From NCBI GenBank assembly GCA_947561715.1, contig OX387205.1:1059001-1123000 (forward strand): a DNA stretch of 64,000 bases. The letters run 5' to 3'. Position numbers and translations under genes: made by a program. The notes under the pieces were generated by a model that worked only from the letters and a program-made list of their open reading frames with translations, was not told where the DNA came from and made no database searches. Within the stretch, counting starts at the first letter, position 1. Each line of letters starts with the position of its first letter. This DNA comes from Ascidia mentula (Eukaryota; Chordata; Ascidiacea; Phlebobranchia; Ascidiidae). This document shows positions 39,701-50,960 of this stretch, piece after piece.

Positions 39701-42700
39701 AACAGACTGTACCAAGTAAACCAGGCTTCAAAATAAAACTTAACTCCCACCTGGTACTCATAAAGCATTGCAACATCCACATGTACATTCTTCACACTGC
39801 CATCATGCCACTCAAACTGCTGCATTGCTTGCTGTGGAAAGCAGTATTGATATGTTACTGTGTTGAGTGCAGGTAGCCAAAACATTCATTTAATACCTCG
39901 TGTATTTTGGAGCCGACAGATTTTCTCAGGATTGGAATAAAATCTTGTACTGGGTCGAAAGCATTCGGGGCAAGAATCTGCAGGAATCACATTGTTGGTA
40001 TGTTCATATACATTTTATTCGACAAACAATTGCGTGATAGAAGATATCAGCATAGGTGTAAATTAAGTTGGAAAATAACCCTAAAACACTTGCAAAATAT
40101 TTGATAATAAATGCCATTGAGGTTTGTTGCACTTGAGATAAAAACAGTTGTGTTTGAAATGTCTTCATGAAGTTATCTTGGAAATAAGTAGTTCTGACAT
40201 TTGTTTCTAATCAGTACTAAAACTGTTTATATTTTATCTGATGATTTTGTCCTAAATTTAAAAATAAATCTAATTCTAAAGTGAAAATTGGTGTTAATTA
40301 GTTGGTATATTGTACCTACATTTTGGTGGAACTTACCTGAAACAGGTTTAAGTTTCGTGCCTTGAGTCCGTTCTCCCCGAGCCATTCGTTTGATGTTGAA
40401 GGATGGAAGTTTGGGGTTTCGATACTTAGAGGTCGGTGGTGGTTTGGAGGTCGAGGAAGAAATCGTGCGGTCGACAATCTGTTCACTTCCGTGGAAATCT
40501 ATTTATGGAGTAAATATGGTGTCATTTGAATTATTTTGAACTTTTCTATTTTTTTAACCAGGTTACTTGTCACAACACTTTGTGATTGTAATTTTAAACA
40601 ATAGTTTTAGAAGGCAACCAGAGAAAAGCAAATGCAGTCTGTTACCCTTTTTAATAAAAATAATTTCACCAAACTGCATGTACCTCGTTTTCAATGCTTA
40701 TTAGAGCATCTCCCAACATCCCGGTTCTCATTTGTTTGATTTTGGAAATAATGTCGATGGCACGCTGAGCTTCACGAAGTAACAGCTGGATGTCAAAACT
40801 CTAAAAATGTATAACCCAGTTATATGTATCCATCGGATCGACGTTGACTAGCAAGTAACAAAAAGTGGAAAAATTCTGTGTCTGGCTGGTTTACAGCTAT
40901 GTTAGAATTGCCAGTAGCACTGATGAGACCTTGTAGGTAGAAACAGTGTGCATTTTATTCTACAGCTCAATGTATAATCTGTCACAATCGTAACAAAATC
41001 TAACCATTGCAAAGTATGTCCTTTTTTACAGACTATTATTTTCTACTAGTCATAAGGCATTTTTTTGCATTTATTGAAGAGATCAATCAGTTAAAGTCTT
41101 ACTAAACAAGATTTATGACTTGACAAAGCTCATTTTGGATCCAGAAAGACAATATGTTCAAATCGTGCACCTTATAAACCTCTCTGTCATCTGATGAGTT
41201 GTAACAGTGATATCTTCCATTGGAAGACTCAGCAAGTTTTCGAAGTGTTTCATGAGTCATGTGGTTACTGGTGTCGTAAGCTACAGCATGAATGGGGAGA
41301 TTTCTTCCAAGTAAACATTGCTGTATATAATCAAACAGCACGTTTGAAGTCTGATCAGGGCTGTAATAAACAAAGAATGTCAATTCTTGACAAAAAACAA
41401 CTATTTTAACAGAAAAAAAAGTTCAATCAAAAATGAAGAGGACTCTTTAGCTTTATTGATGAAAAAAAAACTTCGAACAGACCAAGAAGTAACAATGCTA
41501 TCATTACACACTTGGTCTGTTGTATTATAATAATGCCATTAAAAAAAGTTAAAAAACGTCATACCAATTTCCAAGGATGATGAGGATGGAATTTAGCCTT
41601 TTGATTTTCAGAATCCTTTTGAAAGCTTTAAGCAGATTGCAGCCTCCGGAAGGATGGAGACCGCGAATGAAATCTTTTGCTTCTTCCAGTCTGTAATGAA
41701 CAATGCTTTAGTTTTCCAAATATATAGATTTTAAGATTGACTTGAGCATAATGCAGTCTTTTGATACAGGGTTTCCCAAAAGCGATTATGTGGAATTTAA
41801 TTTTGTGAGCTTTTGTGAGCATAAATCTAGGTTGTGTTTTTTAGTTGCTGTTTTTTAGTTTGGTAAATCCTGTTTTAGTTCATACGTAGACTGATAACGC
41901 ACATTCGCTACAGTGAACATTTGGTGGATTTTGCCTGTTTAGACAAAAAGTCTCTCAATATTTGTTTGGTACATTTCTATTCTTGTAGAATTGAGAATAT
42001 ACCACAACACAATCTTGCCAAGTATGGTCACAAATAGACATGGCAACAGTTATGTTAAAGTTGTTTAATAGTTGGGTTCAATAGTTGGTAATTACTGCTG
42101 AAAAGCCAGTGAAAATTTGTTTAAAACTTTACCCGGTCCAACCAGAATCTTATGAGTTGAACAAACATTGTTAAGGTTCTCTTACATTCTGATGTTAACA
42201 TCCCTTGCATGATTCCAAAGATTTTCTGTTTCTGACCCAAAACTAAGGAGATAGAGTGACTTTTTGTGTTGGAGTTGCTCATCTATCAGATACTAAACAT
42301 AAAAATATTATCTGTAAACTGCAGAATCCACACCAGTGAGAAGACGCATAAAAACAAATCAAACCTTGAAAATATTATTTGTTTGGTTTGAAAAAAATAA
42401 CACAAGATGTGACCCACAAATGATAGTTAAAGATCAATGCTTGAATGCAATGTATAGTTGGACATTTTTTTGATTTTTTGTAAATTTTGGAGTTCTTGTG
42501 AAAAAAAATTATCAGAAACTACCAGAACATTTCACACACTGTGAATTTACATTTTTATAAATAAAACTTGCTACTCACCAGCAATGATTGTTGAAAATCT
42601 TGAAGGCGACCGAACCCAGTGTTTGCATCAGATGAATCGATCAGAACACCGACTCTGTCTCCTTTCACTAATCCAAATAACTAAACAAACACGCAGATCA

Positions 42701-44465
42701 TTTGTACCAAATCCAAATTTATTTAACATTATCAATTTATGCTGTTATCAAAAAAATTCAAGCTTAATTAATGAAAATAGAAAAACTAAACAAACATGGC
42801 TTTAAATAAAAACAAAACCTATATTAAAAGTTGTTTTTAACTATATTGGACTTGGCAAGCTGATAATATGTGTTTTACAATCTTAATCTTTACCTTTTTG
42901 CTCCCTTCCAAAAGCCATTTTACTCTCTTGTGATATTGCTCAATTGCACTGAAAACAAACAACCAACTTAAAAATATTATCAACAAGGTGCTTACAGTTG
43001 TACATTGTAAATATTATGAACAACTTAAAACCAGTGCTTCAAAAGGTTAAACAATAAAGGGGCTTTAGTTAACCATCAAGATCATGCTTATCATTAGCTG
43101 CACTGTTGAAGTTAATTGGTCGAAACAATGTGTATCGTCCGCATCTCAAAGATAGTTTGATTTAAAAAAATGACTCACACATTTAACTTGTATTCAATTT
43201 CTGTTATCACAGTTGCATCAAACACTAAGTGTTTTCCTTCCCCTGCTTTCCTGGAACAGAAAAATAAAACAATCGATTTGATTTTTGAATTTGTCCGTCT
43301 GGCAAAAAAATTAACATATATTTTGTTAATCCACATTAATTTTAATTACATTTGTTCTAAAATTACTGTGTCTGGCAGCAATAGCAGTATTAAATTTGAT
43401 TTTATGCTGCAAAATATGAACTTTAATGTATTTCAAAAAAGGTATCCCACCCCATATATTGTCACACAAATTTGTGCAGAATACTAAAAAATATGTACTT
43501 GCTCATGGTGTACTACCTGACTTGTTTTCCTTTCTGCAGCAAATCTTTTAAAGTCAACTTTTGGTGTTGAATGCTGTGGTTACCCAACCATTCCTCAGAA
43601 GTTTGCTTCTTGTTTGGGACGGCACTGAATTCTTTAGCTTTCTGAGCACAAATTATGTTTAAATTATGAAGCAACATAAAACCTTCACGACTTAATCAAA
43701 ATCATTCCTCTGGCACTTAAGTTTCTGAAGAACCCTGAGGAAGTCTTGCCGGATGGCAGACGAAATGCTTGAGCTCTTCTGGCGAAAAAGCTTTTTGTGA
43801 GAATTGTTTAATTGAATAAACGTTATTCCTGGCAGTAAATTCCAAATTAAACTTGTTTGGTTGTTGAAGCAATCCCAGGTCTCACTGAATTGCTTGCAAT
43901 ACAAGCAAAACTTAATTAGTGACCAACCTGTAAGTCCAGAGTCTGGTTTACATGGGTCACGATAAGATCTGATTGAGGAACGATCGATAATCTGTCCAAA
44001 GAGTCCATTTTCCAAGCACGTCGTTTTCCAAAATGCTTTCCATCATCACATTGACTTGATCTAAAAACAGACAGAATAAACTGAATATTAGAGTTCGTAA
44101 TTTGGATAGAGGATATATTTGCAATGAACAGTAATTTTGCCAACTAGTATTTTTTATATTTTATTGCATTAGTTCCACAAATGTACATGAATATCTAAAA
44201 ATTTTGGTCCAGAAAAGTTGGACCAAAGCATACTGTGCCACTTCTAGAGATAGCTTATAGATTCTGAATATTGGGTGCATTGCGCATAGGCCAATTTCAG
44301 TTTCTATAAGTCATATGTTTAGGCACTTTACCACTACAGAAAAAGTATTCGGTTTTTACTGCATATATTTTGATGTAACATGACTAAATTTTATATCACA
44401 GAAACAAAAAATTCTTACATGTCAGCCCCATTTAGGAATTGGTCGTTGTCCAAAATTTCTTCCAT
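33773..44465 (-). CDS. VWA3A: VWA3A-like protein with three von Willebrand A modules, 31 exons
   Basis: Encodes about 1193 residues (human VWA3A 1184). Exons in transcription order: 44419-44465, 43928-44060, 43517-43641, 43179-43250, 42894-42948, 42579-42680, 42186-42292, 41565-41690, 41171-41360, 40684-40800, 40337-40498, 39897-39977, 39751-39831, 39407-39501, 39068-39187, 38864-38938, 38485-38629, 38307-38393, 38142-38253, 37726-37868, 37512-37616, 37381-37456, 36984-37180, 36697-36852, 36156-36302, 35819-35925, 35236-35380, 34781-34929, 34336-34462, 34036-34133, 33773-33872. VWA strands begin at VGVLIDSSDAN (Asp159), IIILIDTSIS (Asp504) and VVILIDISGSMS (Asp958); the last two keep the DxSxS MIDAS motif, the first does not. 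Each is preceded by a WL...GS(R/K)(R/K)xxG helix. Family biochemistry is poorly known; a ciliary role is inferred. VWA3A rather than VWA3B is chosen on length. One intron uses a GC donor. Confidence 0.85.
37663..37695. promoter_or_regulatory. Tandem RFX X-boxes inside VWA3A-like intron 20
   Basis: GTTGCTGGGCAAC (37663-37675) and GTTGCTAGGCAAC (37683-37695) both match the RFX consensus GTTGCYNGGCAAC, 20 bp apart and part of a 20-bp tandem repeat. They lie 47 bp upstream (in gene direction) of exon 21, whose first codon is an in-frame ATG. Together they could mark an internal promoter. Confidence 0.5.
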
Positions 44466-45330
44466 TATATACCTCTAAATACACAACATGTACATAGGTA
44501 TTGAGATCCAGTTTACAAGCAAAACAAAACAGCTGAATTACACTAATGCTAAAACAGAGCAATACAGTGGCAATAAACAAGCATATGCACCTTAAATTCC
44601 AACAACAATAAGATTGAAAAAAATTTTAGAAATAGTTTGAAACAGTTATTTTTACTCGGAAACTGAATTAAAGAAGTATTAACGCGTTTCAATACAAGTG
44701 TTGCAAAATCAAGTTCATTAACAGACCCGGAAAAATTATTCACAAAATAGAAAAAAATCCGTATCTATAAACAAATATTATTGTTAATTGTAGCGGTTGT
44801 TAGAAAACACACTCCATGTGAGCACAGCGACATCAAATATATTGACTACGTTTCTTGTTCAATATCGCAATACTACAAGAAAGTGGCTAGTGGTAATTAA
44901 GCAACGAACACATAACTGAAGCGGAAACACGTAATATAATCCCTCAAAAAATGTAGCCTGTATTTATAATATCGTAAATTAAACCACCATATATTCTAAT
45001 TTGCAATCATTGGATTTTATCCAGGCAATGACCATCCGGGTTCCTTGCCTTTGCCTTCGCAAGATAACCAAGATTTGAAATCCGGCGCGGCAAAATGTTG
45101 AAATAATGACGATATTTACAGGTGAGTTAATACTGCATCGCTGACAAATGAAGTCTGACGATCTACTATGTGAGGACGAGGTTGTGTAAGTGGACTTGGT
45201 TGAAATAGTCATTAGCGGGTTTTATACCCAGACTCGCCGATCAAATTGAGCCAAGGCTGAACGTTTTATTTCGTACAATCAAAGTGAACATTATGTGTGA
45301 ATTGCACCAAAGTAAGAATGCGAATCCTTC
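44466..45330. other. Upstream region of the VWA3A-like gene
   Basis: No gene seen. On the minus strand a possible acceptor (GTATTTAG) ends 9 bases before the start codon. The region runs into the repeat array. Confidence 0.4.
44796..44808. promoter_or_regulatory. X-box-like site upstream of the VWA3A-like gene
   Basis: GTTGTTAGAAAAC matches GTTGCTAGGCAAC at 10 of 13 positions, about 330 bp before the start codon. The left half-site is good and the right one weak. Confidence 0.3.
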
Positions 45331-45756
45331 ATCAAAAACAAACGTACACACAGAGTCGATATATGCCCTATGTGTAAGGGCAACTGTACGCCGACCGGAA
45401 GAGTTACAAACTCTCATGTAATTTTGCCTGGCCGGGTTTTGCGTGGTTGATGCAAACCGAGCGGTGTACGCAGAATCGATATCGCACTACTATGTGTTGT
45501 GTGGTAGTGGTGTTTGTTTTCGCGCGGCGAAGCAAGCAAGTCGATTTGATGGGATGAGATGTTGCATAGTGTGTGGTGTGGCAAAGTCGCGGGTGACGCG
45601 GATGCGAACCTACCGTTCGAACACTTGGTGGAGGAAGCCAAGTTTCGATAAATTGTTGGTCTGCTCCTGTGGTCGAAACGACTGGCAAGCAATGGAAGGA
45701 TTGCGGCATCGCAACAGCAATTCTATTGCAAAAATTTCATGCTTGTCGCTCGAAGG

Positions 45757-45903
45757 CGCAAAATCAGCACTTTTGATCGATCGGATGCCCACAAATCGAA
45801 TCGGAAGTTTGGTCTGAAGTTGAAAAAACAGCCTCAGATTCGTCATTCGAGCTGCTTCGTGGGCATCCGATCGACTAAAAGTGCTCGATTTTGTGTTTTC
45901 GCG
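45757..45903. repeat. Large hairpin H1 of the array
   Basis: Left arm 45757-45792 and right arm 45859-45903 are nearly perfect complements over about 35 bp (AGCACTTTTGATCGATCGGA against TCCGATCGACTAAAAGTGCT), enclosing about 66 bases. Confidence 0.75.
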
Positions 45904-46707
45904 AGTTTGTTTCTTCTTTTTTTTGGCAAAATTGGATCGACTCTGTGTGTTCACAATCTCCTTTACAGCATGTTTTTCCCGACAAAAATTTGTTTCTTCG
46001 TCTAGCGCCTGCTCTTGTAGAGTGGCGGTGGACAGAGAGTCGATATTGTACTAGTGTAAAGGGCAAGTCGTCGGGTTGTGAAGGGGGTCGATATTATTGT
46101 GTATTTCAAACTTTTTTAACCTGGACCGAGCGATGTGAACAGAGTCGATACTAAACTACATTGAGAGAACGCGCGGCTGGTGTTTGATCTGCATTTGCAG
46201 AAAGTGAATTCTGATCAGTTTCGTTCTTGTCGATCGAACAGAATCAAGCCAACGTTAATGACTATTTCCTAAATGCCGCAAAACGTACATACAGAGTCGA
46301 TATCTGCCTTATGTGGAGGGGCAACTGTACGCCGACCGTGTGAGTTACAAACTTTCATGTAATTTTGCCTGGCCTTGTTTTGCTTGGTTTATGCAAACCG
46401 AGTGGTGTACGCAGATTCGATATCGCACCACTATGAGTAGGGTGGTAGTGGTGTTTGTTTTCGCGCGGCGACGCAAGCAAGTCGATTTGATGGGATGAGA
46501 TGATGCATAGGGGGCGATGTGACAATGTGACAAAGTGGCGGGTGACGCGGATGCGAACCTACCGTCCGAACAGTTGGTGAAGGAAGCCAAGTTTCGATAA
46601 GTCGGTTGTTGGTGTGCTCCTGTGGTCGGAACGACTGACAAGCAATGGAAGGGTTGCGGCATCGCAACAGCAATTCCATTGTGAAAAATTAAAACTTGTC
46701 GCTCGAA

Positions 46708-46857
46708 GGCGCAAAATCAGCACTTTTGGTCGATCGGATGCCAAAAACTCGACTCGAAAGTTGGATCTCAAGCTGAATTATTAGCCTCAGATTCCTCATT
46801 CGAAGCGAAATATGGGCATCCAATCGACAAAAAATGCCCGATTTTGTGTTTTCGGGC
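46708..46857. repeat. Large hairpin H2 of the array
   Basis: Same hairpin as H1 in the next unit: left arm begins GGCGCAAAATCAGCAC, right arm TGGGCATCCAATCGAC. Several mismatches have accumulated. Confidence 0.7.
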
Positions 46858-47661
46858 GTTTTATTTTTTGGGCAAAATTGGACCGACTCTGTGTGCACAC
46901 AGCCGCCTGCTCTTGTAGAGTGGCGGTGGACAGAGAGTCGATATTGTACTAGTGTAAGGGGCAAGTCATTGCGTTGTGAAGGGATCGATATTAGTGTGTA
47001 TCGTTTTGTGAAAAGTTGACGATGGTGAATTTCAAACTTAGAGAACCTGGACCGAGCGGTGTGAACAGAGTCGATAATAAACTACATTGGGAGAACGCGC
47101 GGATGGTGTTTGGTCAGCATTTGCAGCAAAGGCAGCAGTGCGCTTGACTTGAAGCAAAACGTGCGAACAGAGTCAATATTGCACTACTATGATGATGGCC
47201 ATCATTGTGGTTTGCGTCTGAAGGTTGCCCAGAGGGTTCTGAACCAAACGTACACACAGAGTCGATATCTGCCCTATGTGGAGGGGCAACTGTACGCCGA
47301 CCGTGTGAGTTACAAACTTTCATGTAATTTTGCCTGGCCATGTTTTGCGTGGTTGGTGCAAACCGAGCGGTGTACGCAGAATCGATATCGCACTACTATG
47401 AGAGATGTGGTCGTGGTGCGCGGCGAAGCAAGCAATGTGTGATAGTGGGATAGTGAGTGGTGTGGTGAAGTCGTGGGTGACGCGGATGCGAACCTACCGT
47501 CCGAACACTTGGTGGAGGAAGCCGAGTTTGGATAAGTTGGTTATTGGTCTGCTTCTGTATGGATTTTTTGTTGCGAGTCCAATCCAATTGGGATTAAGTT
47601 GAAAAAAGAGGTCTGTGCACGCAGTTTGCTTAGAGAAAAATAAAGAATTGTCGCTTTAAGA

Positions 47662-47813
47662 CGCGCGAGCACGAAATCGAGAACATTTGGTCGATCGGAT
47701 GCCCACAAACCGACTCTGAAGGTGAGTCTGATGCTTGTTATTATTCAGCGTCAGACTCGAACCTGTTTGTGGAAATTCGATCGTCCAAATGTGCTGGATT
47801 TTGTGTTTGCGCG
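47662..47813. repeat. Large hairpin H3 of the array, longest stem
   Basis: Arms pair from CGCGCGAGCACGAAATCGAG / TTTTGTGTTTGCGCG at the base through CACAAAC / GTTTGTG to GAGTCTGATGC / GCGTCAGACTC near the tip, an interrupted stem of about 60-70 bp. Position 5 of the core has changed on both arms relative to H1 and H4 (CATTTGG here, CTTTTGG there). Confidence 0.75.
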
Positions 47814-47903
47814 CTTTTTTTTCTTTAAAATTGGACCAAATCTGCGGGCTAAATGAACTTAAAATGTGGCCCAGAATAATGTGAAAAAAATGTATGAAAA
47901 AAA

Positions 47904-47941
47904 AGCGACCCAAGACACCAAACCTGGTGTCCAGAGTCGCT
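47904..47941. repeat. Small hairpin type 2, copy a
   Basis: AGCGAC at the left pairs with GTCGCT at the right, and GACACCA with TGGTGTC around an AAC loop. An A-tract (ATGAAAAAAAA) precedes it. Confidence 0.7.
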
Positions 47942-48254
47942 TACTAACTTCACCGACATATTTCGATAACCCTAATTCCGGAACCCACACACTGCATTTC
48001 TACTTCCCTTTTTCTACCTGCCCGCATCAAAACCCAGCTCACATTTCATATGACCAATACAACGCTTCCCGTACTCCTCATCAACAACATCAGGTTTTAT
48101 GATTCGCTCCACGCTTACATAAAAACAAGTCAACCCTGTAGCTGCTTTTTCAACTTTCCTAAATTTTTGCAGATTTTTATGCGTGCGAGGCATTTGTTCT
48201 ACTTTTTATAGCACTTGGCCACATTTTCGTATTCGCTACTTCCAACGACTCAAC

Positions 48255-48386
48255 CACCTCGTGACACGCACCGCCCCAGTCAAAATGCCAACCTATCCGC
48301 ACCATTCTCGTCACTCGAAACCATTCACTGAGCCCACGCCTTCACACGAAGGTTGTCTCTCATAGTAGGGCAAGATCGACTCTTCG
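48255..48386. repeat. Conserved array block 3, copy 1
   Basis: About 130 bp (from CACCTCGTGACACGCACCGC to GATCGACTCTTCG) nearly identical to 49843-49976 and 50600-50732, far better conserved than the sequence between copies. Confidence 0.75.
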
Positions 48387-49169
48387 TGTACTGACTAGTC
48401 TTATATGTAGTGGCGGTGGACAAAGAGTCAATATTGAACTACTGTATGAGGGCAAGTCGTTGCGTTGTGAAGGGAGGGAGTCGATATTAGTTTGTAAAAA
48501 TTGCCGGTAGTGGAGTTCCATTTTTTAAACCTGGACCGAGCGGTGTGAACAGAGTCGATATTAAACTACATTGAGAGAACGCGCGGATGGTGTTTGATCT
48601 GCATTTGAAGAAAGCGAATTGTGATCAGTTTCGTTCTTGTCGTTCGAACTGAATGAAGGCGACGTGACAACTTGAGCAAAGATTGTTCGCGGGAAAGATG
48701 ATATTTCCTGACAGCCAGCAGTGGCCGCCATCGTGGTTTGCATCTGGAGGTTGCTCTCATCATGTGTGTGACGTCACCAAAACAGGGTTGTAAACCAAAC
48801 GTACACACAGAGTCGATATCTGCCCTATCTGGAGGGGCAATTGTACACTGATTTTTGCCTGGCCGGGTTTGGGTGTTTTATTCAAACCAAGCGGTGCACG
48901 CAGATTCGATATCGCACTACCTTAAGAGGTATGGTCGTGGTGCGCGGCGAAGCAAGCAAGTCGATTTCATGGGATGAGATGTTGCATAGTGAGTGGTGTG
49001 GTAAAGTCGCGGGTGACGCGGATGCGAACCTACCGTCCGAACACTTAGTGGAGGAAGCCAAGTTTCGATCAGTCGGTTGTTGGTCTGCTCCTGTGGTCGG
49101 AACGACTGGCAAGCAATGGAAGGGTTGCGGCATCGCAACAGCAATTCCATTATGAAAAATTAAAACTTG

Positions 49170-49329
49170 TCGCTCGAAGGCGCAAAATCAGCACTTTTGG
49201 TCGATCGGATGCCAAAAACTCGACTCGAAAGGTGGATCTCAAGCTGAATTATCAGCCTCAGATTCGTCATTCGAACCGAAATGTGGGCATCCCCGATCGA
49301 CCAAAAGTGCTTTATTTTGTGCTTTCGCG
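49170..49329. repeat. Large hairpin H4 of the array
   Basis: AGCACTTTTGGTCGATCGGA in the left arm pairs with CGATCGACCAAAAGTGCT in the right arm; outer pairing continues through AAAAT/ATTTT. Best-paired core of the four. Confidence 0.75.
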
Positions 49330-49489
49330 TGTTTTTTATTTTTTTCACAAATTTCGACCAACTCTGTGTTTACACAACCGGAAAAATTAACCAAAAATGG
49401 TCGAAAAACGGCAATTTCGTCGACTCTTTGTTCACACAATTGCTTTTTCAGCAAATTTTATTTTTTATAAAAAATTTTCATGAAAAAAA

Positions 49490-49527
49490 AGCGACTCGAG
49501 ACACCAAACATGGCGTCCAGAGTCGCT
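49490..49527. repeat. Small hairpin type 2, copy b
   Basis: AGCGACTC pairs with GAGTCGCT (8 bp), then GAC..CC with GG..GTC. Preceded by ATGAAAAAAA as in copy a. Confidence 0.7.
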
Positions 49528-49842
49528 TATTAATTTGACTGAGATATATTCCGATAATGATTTGTTGCACCAACATTGCCTTAATTCTAGAACCCACTCA
49601 CAAATATCCGCGTGTTTTGAAACGCTACATTCTTACTCCATCTTATATCCTAAACCAAAACCCAGCTCACGTTCCGTATTGCCAAGTCAACGCTCAACGT
49701 TCAAATAATTCGTCAAAATAAAAACCAGTTATCCCTGTGGTTGCTTCGCCAACTTCCAGAAATTGCTACAGCTCATGATGCATGCTGCACCAAACGAGGC
49801 ATTTGCTCTCTTACTACATATTTGCTACTTTCATATACTCTG

Positions 49843-49976
49843 CCACCTCGTGGCACGCACCGCCCCAGTCAAAATTCCAACTTATCTGCACCATTCTCGC
49901 CACTCGAAACCATTCACTGAGCCCACGCCTTCACACGAAGGTTGTCTCTCATAGTAGGGCAAGATCGACTCTTCGA
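49843..49976. repeat. Conserved array block 3, copy 2
   Basis: Second copy of the 130-bp block. Its end (GATCGACTCTTCGACCACCG) pairs with the following GGCGGTGGACAGAGAGTCGA to form a third hairpin class, 49965-50023. Confidence 0.75.
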
Positions 49977-50357
49977 CCACCGCCTGGTCTTGCGTACAGT
50001 GGCGGTGGACAGAGAGTCGATATTGTACTAGTGTAAGGGGCAAGTCGTCGCTCTTTGAAGGGGGTCGATATTAGTGTGTATCGTTCTGTGAAAAGTTGAC
50101 GATGGTGAAGTTCGAAATTTGTAAACCTGGACGGAGCGGTGTGAACAGAGTCGATATTAAACTACATTGAGAGAACGCGCGGATGGTGTTTGGTCCTCAT
50201 TTGAAGAAAGCGAATCCGATTCATTTTCGTTCTTTTTGATCGGAAAACCAGCCTCGGATTTGTCACTCAAACCGTAATGTTATCGCGCGTGTTTTGTCTT
50301 TTTTGTCGAAATTCGACCAACTCTGTGTGTACACAACTAATATTTTTAATGAAAAAA

Positions 50358-50395
50358 AGCGACCCAAGACACCAAACATGGCGTCCAGAGTCGCT
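50358..50395. repeat. Small hairpin type 2, copy c
   Basis: Same hairpin as copies a and b, following ATGAAAAAA; stem AGCGAC/GTCGCT plus GAC.CC/GG.GTC. Confidence 0.7.
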
Positions 50396-50599
50396 TATTT
50401 GGACAACAAACTAATAAATCCAGATTACACCACGAACATTCACGGTTATCTTGTTCTTGCACCACGAATGGCTCCCACCTGAAGTCATCCATGTAATCGC
50501 TTTTTGAACTTGCATACACTAAGAAACATAACGTACGTATAACTTACGTTAATTCTCAGTAGTTATCGCGTTACATATTTGCTGCTTCATCGACTCTGG

Positions 50600-50732
50600 C
50601 CTCGTGACACGCACCGCCCCAGTCAAAATTCCAACCTATCCGCACCATTCTCGCCACTCGAAACCATTCACTGAGCCCACGCCTTCACAAGAAGGTTGTC
50701 TCTCATAGTAGGGCAAGATCGACTCTTCGACC
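50600..50732. repeat. Conserved array block 3, copy 3
   Basis: Third copy of the 130-bp block, again ending next to a core-motif copy (50765). Confidence 0.75.
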
Positions 50733-50960
50733 ACCGCCTGGTGTTGTAGAGTGGAGGTGTACACAGAGTCGACATTAAACTACTGTATGAAGGCAAATCT
50801 TTGCGTTGTGAAGAGGGTCGATTTGGACTGTTACTGAATGAAAGGGCTTAATTTTGCAGACGTGAAAGCGGGCAAAGGAGGTGTTTGTGATGTGTTAAAC
50901 GGTGGTTGTGGACACAGAGTACTTACTTAACTATAACAAGTCTTACCCTTGATAAGGGTG

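Larger units (their letters stand above)
45340..50960. repeat. Composite repeat array with recurring AGAGTCGAT motif and hairpins
   Basis: Blocks of roughly 0.1-0.7 kb recur in a fixed order in about five partly complete units. A 9-bp core, AGAGTCGAT or a one- or two-base variant, starts at 45352, 45472, 46036, 46141, 46293, 46413, 46934, 47067, 47169, 47258, 47378, 48424, 48551, 48809, 48902, 50013, 50157 and 50765, with a decayed copy near 50916. Four context types follow each other: GGCGGTGGACAG-core, GCGGTGTGAACAG-core, CGTACACACAG-core and GCGGTGTACGCAG-core. Inverted copies (ATCGACTCTGTGTG type) lie near 45936, 46882, 49356, 49421 and 50314. Large and small hairpins sit at fixed places. 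Open frames across it are shared between copies only as a by-product of repetition and carry no known domain. No transposase or tRNA/rRNA/snRNA was recognised. Confidence 0.8.

Noticed and set aside
45443-49155. Repeated open frames of 60-124 codons across the array, similar between units
   Set aside because: Similarity follows from DNA repetition; frames shift between copies, occur on both strands, and show no known domain.
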